A DNA stretch of 64,000 nucleotides from NCBI RefSeq assembly GCF_001483745.1, contig NZ_LQBL01000027.1:186001-250000 (forward strand), in the 5' to 3' direction. Both the position numbers and the translations under genes were made by a program. Within the stretch, counting starts at the first letter, position 1; the number at the start of each line of letters is the position of its first letter. This DNA comes from Serinicoccus chungangensis (lineage in GTDB: Bacteria; Actinomycetota; Actinomycetes; Actinomycetales; Dermatophilaceae). This document shows, piece by piece, positions 8,117-15,920 of the stretch. A model generated the notes under the pieces. It saw nothing but the letters and a program-made list of their open reading frames with translations, was not told the origin of the DNA and did no database searches.

Positions 8117-9322
8117 ATGCCCGAGATCGTCATCTGCTCGCCCCTGCGCACCCCGGTCGGGGGGTTCCTCGGGAGCCTGTCACCGCTGTCCGCCGCCGAC
8201 CTCGGCACCCAGCTCCTCACGGCGCTGCTCGAGCGCACCGGCCTGCAGGACGGCCAGGTCGACGACGTGATCGTCGGCAACGCCAACCCCTCCGGGGAGA
8301 TCCCGGCGCTGGGGCGCATCCTCGCACTCAACACCGGCCTCGACTCCGCCCCGGGTATGCAGCTCGACCGGCGGTGCGGCTCCGGCCTGCAGGCGGTCCT
8401 GACGGCGGCGGCGCAGGTGGCCACCGGCGGCAGCCGACTCGTCGTGGCCGGGGGAGCGGAGTCGATGAGCCAGGCGGAGCACTACGCGCTGCTGCGGCAG
8501 GGCGTGCGCGCGGACGTCCAGCTCGCCGACCGGCTCGCCCGCGCCCGGGCCACGGCCGGCGGCGAGCACCACCCGATCCCGGGCGGGATGATCGAGACGG
8601 CTGAGAACCTCCGGCGCGAGCACCGCATCTCCCGGGAGGCGCAGGACGAGCTGGCGCAGCGCTCCCACCAGGTGGCAGCGGCGGCGCAGCGGGAGGGGCG
8701 CTTCGCCGACGAGATCGTGCCGGTGAAGGTCCCCGGCCGCAGGGGCAGCACGACGGTCGACACCGACGAGCACATCCGCCCCGACACGACCCTCGACACC
8801 CTCGCCGGGCTGCGTCCGATCATGGGCCGTCAGGACCCGGACGCCACGGTGACCGCCGGCAACGCCAGCGGCCAGAACGACGCCGCCGCCCTGTGCGTCG
8901 TCACCACCCGCGACCGGGCCGACGAGCTCGGCCTCACCCCGATGCTCGCGCTGCGCTCCTGGGCCGTCGCCGGCGTCGCCCCGGAGACGATGGGCATCGG
9001 CCCGGTACCGGCCAGCGCCGCGGCGCTGGAGCGGGCCGGCCTCACCCTCGACGACCTCGACCTCGTCGAGCTGAACGAGGCGTTCGCCGCGCAGGCCCTC
9101 GCCGTGCTCGAGGCATGGGGCATGAGCGACCCGTCCACCTGGGACCGGCTCAACGTCAACGGGTCCGGCATCTCGCTCGGCCACCCGGTCGGCGCGACCG
9201 GGGCCCGCATCCTCGCGACCCTGGCGCACGAGCTGGGGCGGCGTGAGGGTCGGTACGCCCTGGAGACGATGTGCATCGGCGGCGGCCAGGGCTTGGCTGC
9301 GGTCTTCGAGCGGGTCGGCTGA
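8117..9322 (+). CDS. Thiolase family protein (acetyl-CoA C-acetyltransferase)
   Basis: A 401-residue thiolase of usual length. The nucleophilic cysteine is in DRRCGSGLQAVL (about residue 86), the histidine in SLGHPVGATGARI, and the C-terminal acid/base cysteine in CIGGGQG. NEAFAAQ is also conserved. The enzyme condenses or cleaves acyl-CoA (acetoacetyl-CoA or beta-ketoacyl-CoA). No fatty-acid oxidation genes are adjacent, so biosynthetic or degradative use is open. It stands alone with its own promoter. Confidence 0.92.
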   Translation: MPEIVICSPLRTPVGGFLGSLSPLSAADLGTQLLTALLERTGLQDGQVDDVIVGNANPSGEIPALGRILALNTGLDSAPGMQLDRRCGSGLQAVLTAAAQVATGGSRLVVAGGAESMSQAEHYALLRQGVRADVQLADRLARARATAGGEHHPIPGGMIETAENLRREHRISREAQDELAQRSHQVAAAAQREGRFADEIVPVKVPGRRGSTTVDTDEHIRPDTTLDTLAGLRPIMGRQDPDATVTAGNASGQNDAAALCVVTTRDRADELGLTPMLALRSWAVAGVAPETMGIGPVPASAAALERAGLTLDDLDLVELNEAFAAQALAVLEAWGMSDPSTWDRLNVNGSGISLGHPVGATGARILATLAHELGRREGRYALETMCIGGGQGLAAVFERVG

Positions 9323-9355
9323 GCAGGAGCGTCGTCGAGCCTGGGTCGCTGCGGG

Positions 9356-9994
9356 TCAGCGCGCCGGGCGCCCGCCCCGGACCAGCAGGCCGAGGCCACC
9401 GGCCCCCACGGCGAGCAGCGCCGAGGCCAGCACGTCGCTGGGCCGGTGGTAGCCCAGCAGCACCACCAGCGCGCCCATCCAGAGGCTGACGGCGGCACCG
9501 ACCAGCGCCGCCGCAGGCAGCAGGCGTCGCGGGCTGACGAGCAGCAGCGCCAGCGCCAGCGCGAGGGCCGCGCCGGTGTGGCCGCTGGGCAGGGAGTTGG
9601 CCATGGCCCACGGGTCGGCGAGCTGTGGCCGCGGCAGCACGTCCTTGAGCACCTGGGTGGAGGCCACCAGCAGCGGCACCGCGACGAGCACCGCGAGCCC
9701 GGTCCGCACGTGGCGCAGCAGCGCCAGCCCGCCGAGCGCCAGGGCGGCCCCCAGCAGCAGGTAGGGGTTGGGCAGCAGACTGCTGAGCAGGTCGTGCCGG
9801 GATCCGGTCGCCGTCACGGCCTCCATGGCCCTGGTGTCGATGCTCTGACCCCGGGTGCTGAGCACGGCGACGACGTAGACGGACACGAAGCCGAGGGCGC
9901 CGAGCAGCATGAGCCCCACCGGCCACCCGACCGGGCGCGGGTCGTCGGCGAGGAGCGGCAGGGGCGCCGGGTCGGGCCTCGTGCGGGTCGTCAC
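9356..9994 (-). CDS. PAP2-superfamily membrane phosphatase with altered third motif
   Basis: A 212-residue membrane protein with about six helices. PAP2 motif 1 (KDVLPRPQ) and motif 2 (PSGHTG) are clear. In motif 3 the histidine and aspartate are present (GYHRPSD), but the Ser-Arg pair that normally starts the motif aligns with hydrophobic residues, so activity may be changed. Relatives dephosphorylate phosphatidate or undecaprenyl pyrophosphate. I chose GTG 9994 because TACCGT lies 6 nt upstream; a longer frame to 10213 would run through the exonuclease gene. Confidence 0.8.
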   Translation of the reverse strand: MTTRTRPDPAPLPLLADDPRPVGWPVGLMLLGALGFVSVYVVAVLSTRGQSIDTRAMEAVTATGSRHDLLSSLLPNPYLLLGAALALGGLALLRHVRTGLAVLVAVPLLVASTQVLKDVLPRPQLADPWAMANSLPSGHTGAALALALALLLVSPRRLLPAAALVGAAVSLWMGALVVLLGYHRPSDVLASALLAVGAGGLGLLVRGGRPAR

Positions 9995-10000
9995 CCGACC

Positions 10001-10006
10001 ACGGTA
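10001..10006 (-). promoter_or_regulatory. -10 box TACCGT of the PAP2 gene
   Basis: TACCGT lies 6 nt before the GTG at 9994 on the minus strand. Confidence 0.45.
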
Positions 10007-10043
10007 GGACGGGCACCTGGGCGGCCCCTGGGTCGCGGCGGTG

Positions 10044-11012
10044 TCAGGGGGCGATGCCCAGGGCGGCCAGCAGGCGTGCGACCGGGTTGCCCAGGTCGTA
10101 GGTCTCGACGAGCTGATGCAGGGTCCCGGGGTCGGCCAGCTCCCGGGGAAGGGTGAGCGGTACGTCGGCCACGGGGGCGTCGTCGGCGACGAGGACCACT
10201 CGCGGCGCCGCATCGAGATAGGTCGCTCCCGCCTCGAGGTTGGTCCGTCGCGCTCCCTTCAGGCCCGGGTCGCCGGAGTCGACCGCCTCGCGCAGCGCGG
10301 CGAGGCTGCCGTACTGCTCGATGAGCGCGGCAGCGGTCTTCTCTCCGATCCCCTTGACCCCGGGGAGCCCGTCGGAGGTGTCCCCGCGCAGCATCGACAT
10401 CTCGGCGTACGCGCGACCGGTGGGCACGGCATACCGCCGCTGCAGATCGGCCTGGTGGATCTCCTCGGCGTCGCGCACGCCCTGCTTGGCGGTGTAGACC
10501 ACCGTGACGCCCGCACCGTCGTCCACGAGCTGGAAGAGGTCGCGGTCCCCGGTCACGACGCCCACCGGCAGGCGTCCGTGGTGCCGCGCGGTGAGGGTGC
10601 CGATGACGTCGTCCGCCTCGTAGCCCGGCGCGCCCAGCACCGGGATGCCGACCGCCTCCAGCACCTGCCGCAGGATGGGCACCTGGACCTCGAGCTCAGG
10701 TGGAGCCTCCTCCTTGTCACCGGAACCCTCGACCAGACGATGAGACTTGTAGGACGGGATGGCCTGCACGCGGAAGTCCGGGCGCCAGTCGTCGTCCCAG
10801 CAGCAGGCGAGGTGGGTGGGGGAGAAGCGGCCCACCAGCGTGGCGATCATGTCGAGCAGTCCACGCACCGCGTTGGTCGGTGTCCCGTCGGGCGCCTCGC
10901 GCAGGTCCTTCATCCCGTAGAACGCCCGGAAGTACAGCGAGGCGGTGTCGAGCAGCAGCAGCTGCGGGGCGGCGACGTCGACGTCCGCGGTCGCCTCGGA
11001 GGAGGTCGTCAT
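10044..11012 (-). CDS. 5'-3' exonuclease (PolI N-terminal/FEN-like)
   Basis: A 322-residue protein with the FEN/PolA 5'-3' exonuclease fold: LLLLDTASLYFRAFYG at the N-terminus, EADDVIGTL (about 130), TGDRDLFQLV, MLRGDTSDGLPGVKGIGEKTA with the helix-hairpin-helix. The metal-binding acidic residues are visible. A stand-alone copy occurs in many actinobacteria (Rv2090 lies near helY in M. tuberculosis). It would remove RNA primers or 5' flaps. ATG 11012 is chosen over GTG 11021 because TAGGGT lies 7 nt before it. Confidence 0.9.
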   Translation of the reverse strand: MTTSSEATADVDVAAPQLLLLDTASLYFRAFYGMKDLREAPDGTPTNAVRGLLDMIATLVGRFSPTHLACCWDDDWRPDFRVQAIPSYKSHRLVEGSGDKEEAPPELEVQVPILRQVLEAVGIPVLGAPGYEADDVIGTLTARHHGRLPVGVVTGDRDLFQLVDDGAGVTVVYTAKQGVRDAEEIHQADLQRRYAVPTGRAYAEMSMLRGDTSDGLPGVKGIGEKTAAALIEQYGSLAALREAVDSGDPGLKGARRTNLEAGATYLDAAPRVVLVADDAPVADVPLTLPRELADPGTLHQLVETYDLGNPVARLLAALGIAP

Positions 11013-11019
11013 GGGCCTC

Positions 11020-11025
11020 ACCCTA
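11020..11025 (-). promoter_or_regulatory. -10 box TAGGGT of the exonuclease gene
   Basis: TAGGGT lies 7 nt before ATG 11012; it is back to back with the promoter at 11037. Confidence 0.55.
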
Positions 11026-11036
11026 GTCGGGTGGGT

Positions 11037-11042
11037 TAGCGT
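11037..11042 (+). promoter_or_regulatory. -10 box TAGCGT of the small membrane protein gene
   Basis: TAGCGT lies 5 nt before the ATG at 11048. The start codon itself is inside a GGTATGCC octamer. Confidence 0.4.
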
Positions 11043-11047
11043 GAGGT

Positions 11048-11302
11048 ATGCCTCGGCGACGCCCTCTGCTGCTCCTCTCCGGGGTGCTGCTCGTCTCGGC
11101 GGTCCTCCTCCTCGGGCCGTGGTGGGAGACGGCGGCCGGCGACAACCCGTTGACCCGGCCGCCGGGACCCGACTACGCGGTGGTGCTGCGGCTCAGCCTG
11201 CCCACCCTGGTGCTCGCCGCGACGGTCGTGGCGCTGCTCGTGACCTCGCGCGGCGAGCGTGGCGAGGTCGGCGACCGACAGGGGCGGGGCGGGCAGCACT
11301 AG
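11048..11302 (+). CDS. Small two-helix membrane protein, function unknown
   Basis: An 84-residue protein with two hydrophobic segments (about residues 6-24, LLLLSGVLLVSAVLLLGPW, and 47-65, VLRLSLPTLVLAATVVALLV) and a short charged tail. No family recognised. The leaderless-type promoter and third-position GC bias support it being real. The first helix could be a signal anchor. Confidence 0.6.
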   Translation: MPRRRPLLLLSGVLLVSAVLLLGPWWETAAGDNPLTRPPGPDYAVVLRLSLPTLVLAATVVALLVTSRGERGEVGDRQGRGGQH

Positions 11303-11305
11303 GGT
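11300..11305 (+). promoter_or_regulatory. -10 box TAGGGT of the Lrp/AsnC gene
   Basis: TAGGGT overlaps the stop of the preceding small gene and lies 7 nt before ATG 11313. Confidence 0.55.
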
Positions 11306-11312
11306 TGCCCCC

Positions 11313-11777
11313 ATGGAGCCGCTGGATCGTCACATCGTCACCGTCCTGGCCCAGGACGGTCGCATCAGCTTCGCCGACCTCGGTCGCCAGGTGGGTCTGT
11401 CCACGTCGGCGGTGCACCAGCGGGTCAAGCGGCTCGAGGAGCGCGGCATCATCACCGGCTACCGCGCCGTCGTCGACTACGCCTCGGTCGGGCTGCCCCT
11501 CACGGCTCTCATGTCGGTCACCCCTTTCGACCCCTCCGACGACGACGACATCCCCGAGCGGCTGGCCCACATCGAGGAGATCGTGGCGTGCTGGTCGGTC
11601 GCCGGCGACGAGAACTACGTCCTGCTCATCCGGGTGCCCCGCCCCCAGGACCTCGAGGAGCTGCTCGGCCGGATCCGGCAGGAGGGCTCCTGCTCCACGA
11701 ACACGACGATCGTGCTGTCCACGCCGTGGGAGGACCGCCTCGGCGCCCTGCCGCACGAGCTGCCCACGACCCCCTGA
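11313..11777 (+). CDS. Lrp/AsnC family transcriptional regulator
   Basis: A 154-residue protein with an N-terminal AsnC-type HTH (LDRHIVTVLAQDGRISFADLGRQVGLSTSAVHQRVKRLEERGII begins the protein) and a C-terminal RAM/AsnC ligand-binding domain (VGLPLTALMSVTPFD..., CWSVAGDENYVLLIRVP). These regulators respond to amino acids and bind DNA as octamers. The upstream frame to 11259 overlaps the previous gene and is not needed, since TAGGGT precedes ATG 11313. Its targets cannot be told; the lysine aminomutase gene lies nearby, which may be chance. Confidence 0.9.
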   Translation: MEPLDRHIVTVLAQDGRISFADLGRQVGLSTSAVHQRVKRLEERGIITGYRAVVDYASVGLPLTALMSVTPFDPSDDDDIPERLAHIEEIVACWSVAGDENYVLLIRVPRPQDLEELLGRIRQEGSCSTNTTIVLSTPWEDRLGALPHELPTTP

Positions 11778-11822
11778 CACGGGTCGGGCCGGGCCCGGCT
11801 CCCCTTCAGCGGCACTCCCGCC

Positions 11823-12320
11823 TCAGCGGTGCGCCCGCGCGATGTCCGCGACCCGCGCGTCGGTCGCCGCGACGAGGTCCGCCGGCGAGAGCTCCAGGTC
11901 GAGGCCGCGCTTGCCGCCGCTCACCAGCACCGCGGCATACCGCAGCGCCGACGCGTCGAGGACCGTCGGGAGCCGCTTCCTCTGACCCAGCGGGCTGATC
12001 CCACCGACGACGTAGCCGGTCGTGCGCTCGGCGACCCGGGGGTCGGCCATCGACACCCTCTTCATCCCGAGCTCGGTGGCCATCGCCTTGAGGTCGAGCT
12101 GGGCCACCACCGGGACGATGCCGACGCCGAGCCCGGCCTCGCCCTCGACCAGCAGCGTCTTGAGGACGCGCTCCGGCTCCACGCCCAGCGCCTGGGCCGC
12201 CTCCAGCCCGTACGACCCCGCCGCGGGGTCGTGCTCGTACGCCCGCACCGCGTAGGCCACCCCGGACCGGTCGAGCGCGAGGGTCGCCGGGGTGCCGCCA
12301 CCCGGTCTCTTCCTGGCCAC
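11823..12320 (-). CDS. ybaK: YbaK/EbsC-type Cys-tRNA(Pro) deacylase
   Basis: A 165-residue protein of the YbaK/ProX editing family. VLKTLLVEG carries the conserved lysine, and GYVVGGISPLGQRKRLPTVLD is the family core. It hydrolyses Cys mischarged on tRNA(Pro) in trans. GTG 12320 is preceded after 6 nt by TACCCT. It converges with the Lrp gene. Confidence 0.9.
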   Translation of the reverse strand: MARKRPGGGTPATLALDRSGVAYAVRAYEHDPAAGSYGLEAAQALGVEPERVLKTLLVEGEAGLGVGIVPVVAQLDLKAMATELGMKRVSMADPRVAERTTGYVVGGISPLGQRKRLPTVLDASALRYAAVLVSGGKRGLDLELSPADLVAATDARVADIARAHR

Positions 12321-12326
12321 GCACCG

Positions 12327-12332
12327 AGGGTA
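12327..12332 (-). promoter_or_regulatory. -10 box TACCCT of ybaK
   Basis: TACCCT lies 6 nt before GTG 12320 on the minus strand. Confidence 0.5.
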
Positions 12333-12352
12333 TGCGGTCGCGCCGCCGGGAG

Positions 12353-12480
12353 GACAACCACTCGCGACGCCCGGTCACCCGCGAGACAACCCTTCACGGC
12401 GCCCGGTGACACGGGAGACAACCATTCACGGCGCGCGGCTACCCGGGAGACAACCACGGGCGGCGCCCGGTCGGGTCAGG
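12353..12480. repeat. 32-bp tandem repeat, four copies
   Basis: Units start at 12353, 12385, 12417 and 12449, each opening with GACAACC and sharing GGCGCCCGGT in the middle. The last copy runs into the 3' end of kamA (stop at 12476-12478). The array lies between kamA and the ybaK promoter. It shows no spacer structure and no similarity to the 22-bp family. Confidence 0.9.
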
Positions 12481-13948
12481 CGAGCTGGTCCACCGAGGCC
12501 CGGCGGGAGGCCGCGGCGGCCTCCTGCGCCTTCTCCTGCTGGCCGGCCTCGTCGGTGCCGTGCACCTCGGCAGCCTCCCGGCGCCACCACTCCTGGCCGC
12601 TGGCCGGCAGGGTGTCGATGGGGTCGTAGTAGACGTACTCGGCGCTGGTGACGTCGACGTCCTCGCCCTCGATGGAGGTGCGGTAGTTCTTGCGCCAGTA
12701 GGAGATGCCGCGCTCGGTGTCGTAGGTGTCGACCTGGTGGACCCAGCGCTTGCCGACGAACGGCACGTCGCAGACGATGCGCGGCGTGGCGAAGCCCGGG
12801 AGGTAGCCCAGCATGGAGTGCTGCAGGTGCTGCGCGTGCGCCAGGGAGACCCGCCAGTGCTCGCTGAAGGGGATCATGTCGCACATGTAGAAGTAGTAGG
12901 GCGTGATCATGGCCTCGTCGGACATGGCGAAGCACAGGTCGAGCAGCTGCGCGGAGGTGTCGTTGACCCCGCGCATGAGCACGCCCTGGTTGCGGACGTC
13001 GCGGATCCCCGCCTCGAGCATGGCCTTGCTCGCCTCGGCCACCAGCGGGGTCACCGACTGGGCCGCGTTGACGTGGGTGTGGATCGCCAGACCCACCCCA
13101 CGCTCGCGGGCCTTGCGGGCCACCCGACCGACGCCCTCGACGGTGTCCGGGGCCAGCCAGTGCTGCGGCATCCCCATGAGCGCCTTGGTCGCCAGCCGGA
13201 CGTCGCGGATGGAGTCGATGTCGAGCAGCCGGTCGAGCCAGGACTCGAGGTTCTTCCACGGCATGTTGGCGACGTCCCCACCGGAGACGACGACGTCGCG
13301 CACCCCCGGGGTGGCGCGCAGGTAGTCCAGGATGGCGGTGTGCCGGTCCACCGGTTTGCCGGCCAGCTTGAGCTTGGTGACGGTCGGGGTCGAGTTGCCC
13401 ACGAGGTCCATCCGGGTGCAGTGACCGCAGTACTGCGGGCAGGTGGGGAGCATCTCCGCGAGCACCTTGGTGGGGTAGCGGTGGGTCAGCCCCTCCGCGA
13501 CCCACATGTCGTGCTCGTGCAGGCTGTCCCGGGTGGCGTAGGGGTGGCTGGACCAGTCGGTGCGCCGGTCGGAGAAGACCGGCAGCATGTAGCGGCGCAC
13601 GGGGTCGGCCAGGAACGCGGCGGTGAAGTCGGCTCCCGCGGCCGGCATCCGCCCGTCGGCCCACGTCGGCTCGCTGACCATGGTGTTGAGCATCTGCGGC
13701 GGGAGCAGCATCGACATGGTCGCGCGCTGCTCCTGGTCGCGCTGCAGGTCGGCGTAGAACTCCTCGGCGAGCAGCGGCCCCATGACCGTCCGCAGCTGAC
13801 CGATGTTCTTGACGCAGTTGACCCGCTGCCACTGCACGTCGGCCCACTGCTGCGGCGTGACGTCGGCCCAGCCGGGGAAGCGGGTCCAGTCCGGCTCCAC
13901 CAGCTCGCGGCGACGGTAGATGTAGGGCTGCTCGATCTGTGCGCTCAT
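12476..13948 (-). CDS. kamA: KamA family radical SAM protein (lysine 2,3-aminomutase-like)
   Basis: A 490-residue radical SAM enzyme. The cluster motif is CPQYCGHC (about residues 167-174), followed by VVSGGDVANMPWKNLESWLDRLLD and LATKALMGMPQHW, typical of the KamA family. KamA proper uses SAM and PLP to interconvert L-lysine and L-beta-lysine. No beta-lysine acetyltransferase (ablB) is adjacent, so osmolyte synthesis is not supported by context. Start ATG 13948 has TAGCAT 6 nt upstream. The tail after residue 460 is Ala/Gln-rich. Confidence 0.88.
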   Translation of the reverse strand: MSAQIEQPYIYRRRELVEPDWTRFPGWADVTPQQWADVQWQRVNCVKNIGQLRTVMGPLLAEEFYADLQRDQEQRATMSMLLPPQMLNTMVSEPTWADGRMPAAGADFTAAFLADPVRRYMLPVFSDRRTDWSSHPYATRDSLHEHDMWVAEGLTHRYPTKVLAEMLPTCPQYCGHCTRMDLVGNSTPTVTKLKLAGKPVDRHTAILDYLRATPGVRDVVVSGGDVANMPWKNLESWLDRLLDIDSIRDVRLATKALMGMPQHWLAPDTVEGVGRVARKARERGVGLAIHTHVNAAQSVTPLVAEASKAMLEAGIRDVRNQGVLMRGVNDTSAQLLDLCFAMSDEAMITPYYFYMCDMIPFSEHWRVSLAHAQHLQHSMLGYLPGFATPRIVCDVPFVGKRWVHQVDTYDTERGISYWRKNYRTSIEGEDVDVTSAEYVYYDPIDTLPASGQEWWRREAAEVHGTDEAGQQEKAQEAAAASRRASVDQLA

Positions 13949-13954
13949 GGCGCC

Positions 13955-13960
13955 ATGCTA
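13955..13960 (-). promoter_or_regulatory. -10 box TAGCAT of kamA
   Basis: TAGCAT lies 6 nt before ATG 13948. The sequence just upstream (13961-13985) is unusually AT-rich for this genome. Confidence 0.5.
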
Positions 13961-14204
13961 CGGATGATTTACGGCGTATGCGAGTACCCGCAGGAGGATT
14001 TCTCGTCAAACACGGCATAGGCCGGATGAAGTGAGTCAGGTCGACCCGCGCAGGGGACGTGCTCCTGCCACGCCGACCTTCCAGACACGACGGCGGCGTG
14101 TCGGGAGCGACACGCCGGAAAGCGGTAAAGATCTCACCAAGGAGGTCGCGGACCGCGGCCCGACTGACCTGCGAATTCGCGCATCGTCGCAGGTCACAGC
14201 GATG

Positions 14205-14233
14205 TTGACAGTCGTCGCACGGCCACCTACGTT
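14205..14233 (+). promoter_or_regulatory. Consensus-type promoter TTGACA-N17-TACGTT
   Basis: TTGACA (14205-14210), 17 bp, then TACGTT (14228-14233). Initiation would be near 14240, about 150 nt before the lnt start, with no convincing reading frame in between. It may give lnt a long leader or drive a small RNA. Confidence 0.55.
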
Positions 14234-14378
14234 CTTGTGCTGTCCCTCGGGCGTCGACGCGCCCGTCGGGGGAGCCAGGGCCCCGAGCACCGAGTAGACA
14301 ACGGGACCGTGCCGGCCGCCAGCCGCGTACGGACCGGCCCCAAAGGTGCCGGGGTCCGGCTATGTCCGGAGGGGTCCG

Positions 14379-14384
14379 TACGCT
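14379..14384 (+). promoter_or_regulatory. -10 box TACGCT of lnt
   Basis: TACGCT lies 6 nt before GTG 14391. Confidence 0.5.
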
Positions 14385-14390
14385 GGAGGC

Positions 14391-15911
14391 GTGCCCTGGC
14401 CGCTCCGACTCCTCCTCGCGCTCCTGGGCGGCGTCGCCCTGTGGCTCGCCTTCCCCGCCCACGACCTCTGGCCGCTGGCCGTGGTGGGCGTCGGGGCGCT
14501 GGCGTCCGCCACGGCCGGGGCGCGGATCCGGACCGGGCTGGCCGCGGGGTTCCTGCTCGGCCTGACGTGGTACACCCCGATGTTCGTCTGGGCCAGCACC
14601 TACGCGGGCGTCATGCCCTGGGTGGCGATGAGCATGGCCTCCGCGCTCTACCCGGCTGCGCTGGGGGGCCTGCTCGCGCTGCTGCAGCGCGCCGGCGCCG
14701 TCCGGCCGGTCGTGGGGGCGGCCGCCTGGGTGCTCATGGAGTATGCCCGTTCCGTCACGCCGTTCGGCGGGTTCCCCTGGGCGCGGCTCGGGTTCAGCCA
14801 GGCGGACAGCCCCCTGCTGGGAGCAGTGAGTCTCGTCGCGGTCGCCGGCCTGGGCTTCCTCGTGGCCCTCGTCGGGGGCCTCCTCGCCCGCGCGGTCCAG
14901 CTGGCGGTGGGTCGCGGAGCGGCCAGGAGCCTGCCGAGGGCCGCCATGCTCGTCGCCGTGGCCACCGTGGTGACCCTGGCGCCGGCCGCGCTGCCGCGGC
15001 CGACCGGGGGTGACCCGCTGGACGTGGCGGCCGTGCAGGGCGACCTGCCGCCGGACTTCACCCGGACGCTGAGCGCCGAGCGCGGCACGATGCTCGAGCG
15101 CTACACGTCGATGACCGAGGACCTGGCGGACGAGGTCTCGTCCGGGCAGGCCGCACCACCGGACCTCGTCATCTGGCCCGAGGGCGCGAGCGACCTCGAC
15201 CCGTTCTCCCCGTCCGAGGGTCCCTCCACGGTGGAGCAGATGATGACCGGCGTCGACGCGCTCGGTGCGCCCGTCGTGCTCGGGGCGGTGTCCTACGGCA
15301 CGGGGGAGGCGCCGCGCAACATGGTCCTCGAACTGCAGCCGGGCGAGGGGGTGGACGACACCTACCAGAAGGTCTACCTCGCCCCGTTCGGGGAGCGGAT
15401 GCCGCTGCGACCGCTGGTGCGCCACCTGTCCGAGTGGGTCGACCGCATCCCGGACTGGGAGGCGGGCACCGAGCCCGGACTCATGGACGTGCGGCTCGCC
15501 GACGGCCGCGAGGTCCGGTTGGGCCTGGGCATCTGCTTCGAGGTGGTCGTCGACCCGGCCGTGCGCGACGTGGTCGCCGGTGGGGCCGAGCTGCTCGTGG
15601 TCCCCACCAGCAACGCGTGGTTCGGCGAGGGCGACCAGTCCGCGCAGCACATCGCCACCTCCCGTGTCCGCGCGGTCGAGTACGGCCGGTCCGTGGTCCA
15701 CATCAGCAACGTCGGGATCTCCGGGCTCATCAGCCCGGACGGGGTGGTCCACGAGCCCACCGAGCTCTTCACCCAGGCGGTGCTCCGTGACGAGCTGCCG
15801 CTGCGCACCGATCTCACCCCGGCCTTCGCCACCGGCCCCTGGGTGGTACCCGCCGCCGCCGCCCTCGTGGTGGTCGGGCTGCTGGTCAGGCGCCGTCCCC
15901 GCGCCGATTAG
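14391..15911 (+). CDS. lnt: Apolipoprotein N-acyltransferase
   Basis: A 506-residue protein with an N-terminal block of about six membrane helices and a C-terminal nitrilase-type domain. The Glu-Lys-Cys triad is visible in VIWPEGAS (E near 262), YQKVYLAPFGE (K near 327) and GICFEV (C near 383). It transfers an acyl chain from phospholipid to the N-terminal cysteine of lipoproteins. In M. tuberculosis the same activity is fused to polyprenol-phosphate mannosyltransferase in Ppm1; here the two are adjacent separate genes. GTG 14391 is chosen from the TACGCT box; the frame extends to 14346. Confidence 0.93.
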   Translation: MPWPLRLLLALLGGVALWLAFPAHDLWPLAVVGVGALASATAGARIRTGLAAGFLLGLTWYTPMFVWASTYAGVMPWVAMSMASALYPAALGGLLALLQRAGAVRPVVGAAAWVLMEYARSVTPFGGFPWARLGFSQADSPLLGAVSLVAVAGLGFLVALVGGLLARAVQLAVGRGAARSLPRAAMLVAVATVVTLAPAALPRPTGGDPLDVAAVQGDLPPDFTRTLSAERGTMLERYTSMTEDLADEVSSGQAAPPDLVIWPEGASDLDPFSPSEGPSTVEQMMTGVDALGAPVVLGAVSYGTGEAPRNMVLELQPGEGVDDTYQKVYLAPFGERMPLRPLVRHLSEWVDRIPDWEAGTEPGLMDVRLADGREVRLGLGICFEVVVDPAVRDVVAGGAELLVVPTSNAWFGEGDQSAQHIATSRVRAVEYGRSVVHISNVGISGLISPDGVVHEPTELFTQAVLRDELPLRTDLTPAFATGPWVVPAAAALVVVGLLVRRRPRAD

Positions 15912-15914
15912 GCT
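15909..15914 (+). promoter_or_regulatory. -10 box TAGGCT of ppm1
   Basis: The box includes the TAG stop of lnt and lies 6 nt before ATG 15921, so ppm1 can be transcribed independently. Confidence 0.5.
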
Positions 15915-15920
15915 GACCGG

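Larger units (their letters stand above)
13949..14390. other. 442-bp intergenic region kamA/lnt
   Basis: Lower GC than its neighbours. It holds the kamA promoter, a strong-looking plus-strand promoter at 14205-14233, and the lnt -10 box at 14379. Short frames of 84-88 codons exist on both strands (about 14036-14290) but lack start signals and codon bias, so I do not call a gene. Confidence 0.6.

Noticed and set aside
14036-14297. Short frames on both strands in the kamA/lnt gap
   Set aside because: No start signal, no domain, and the two strands are equally open.
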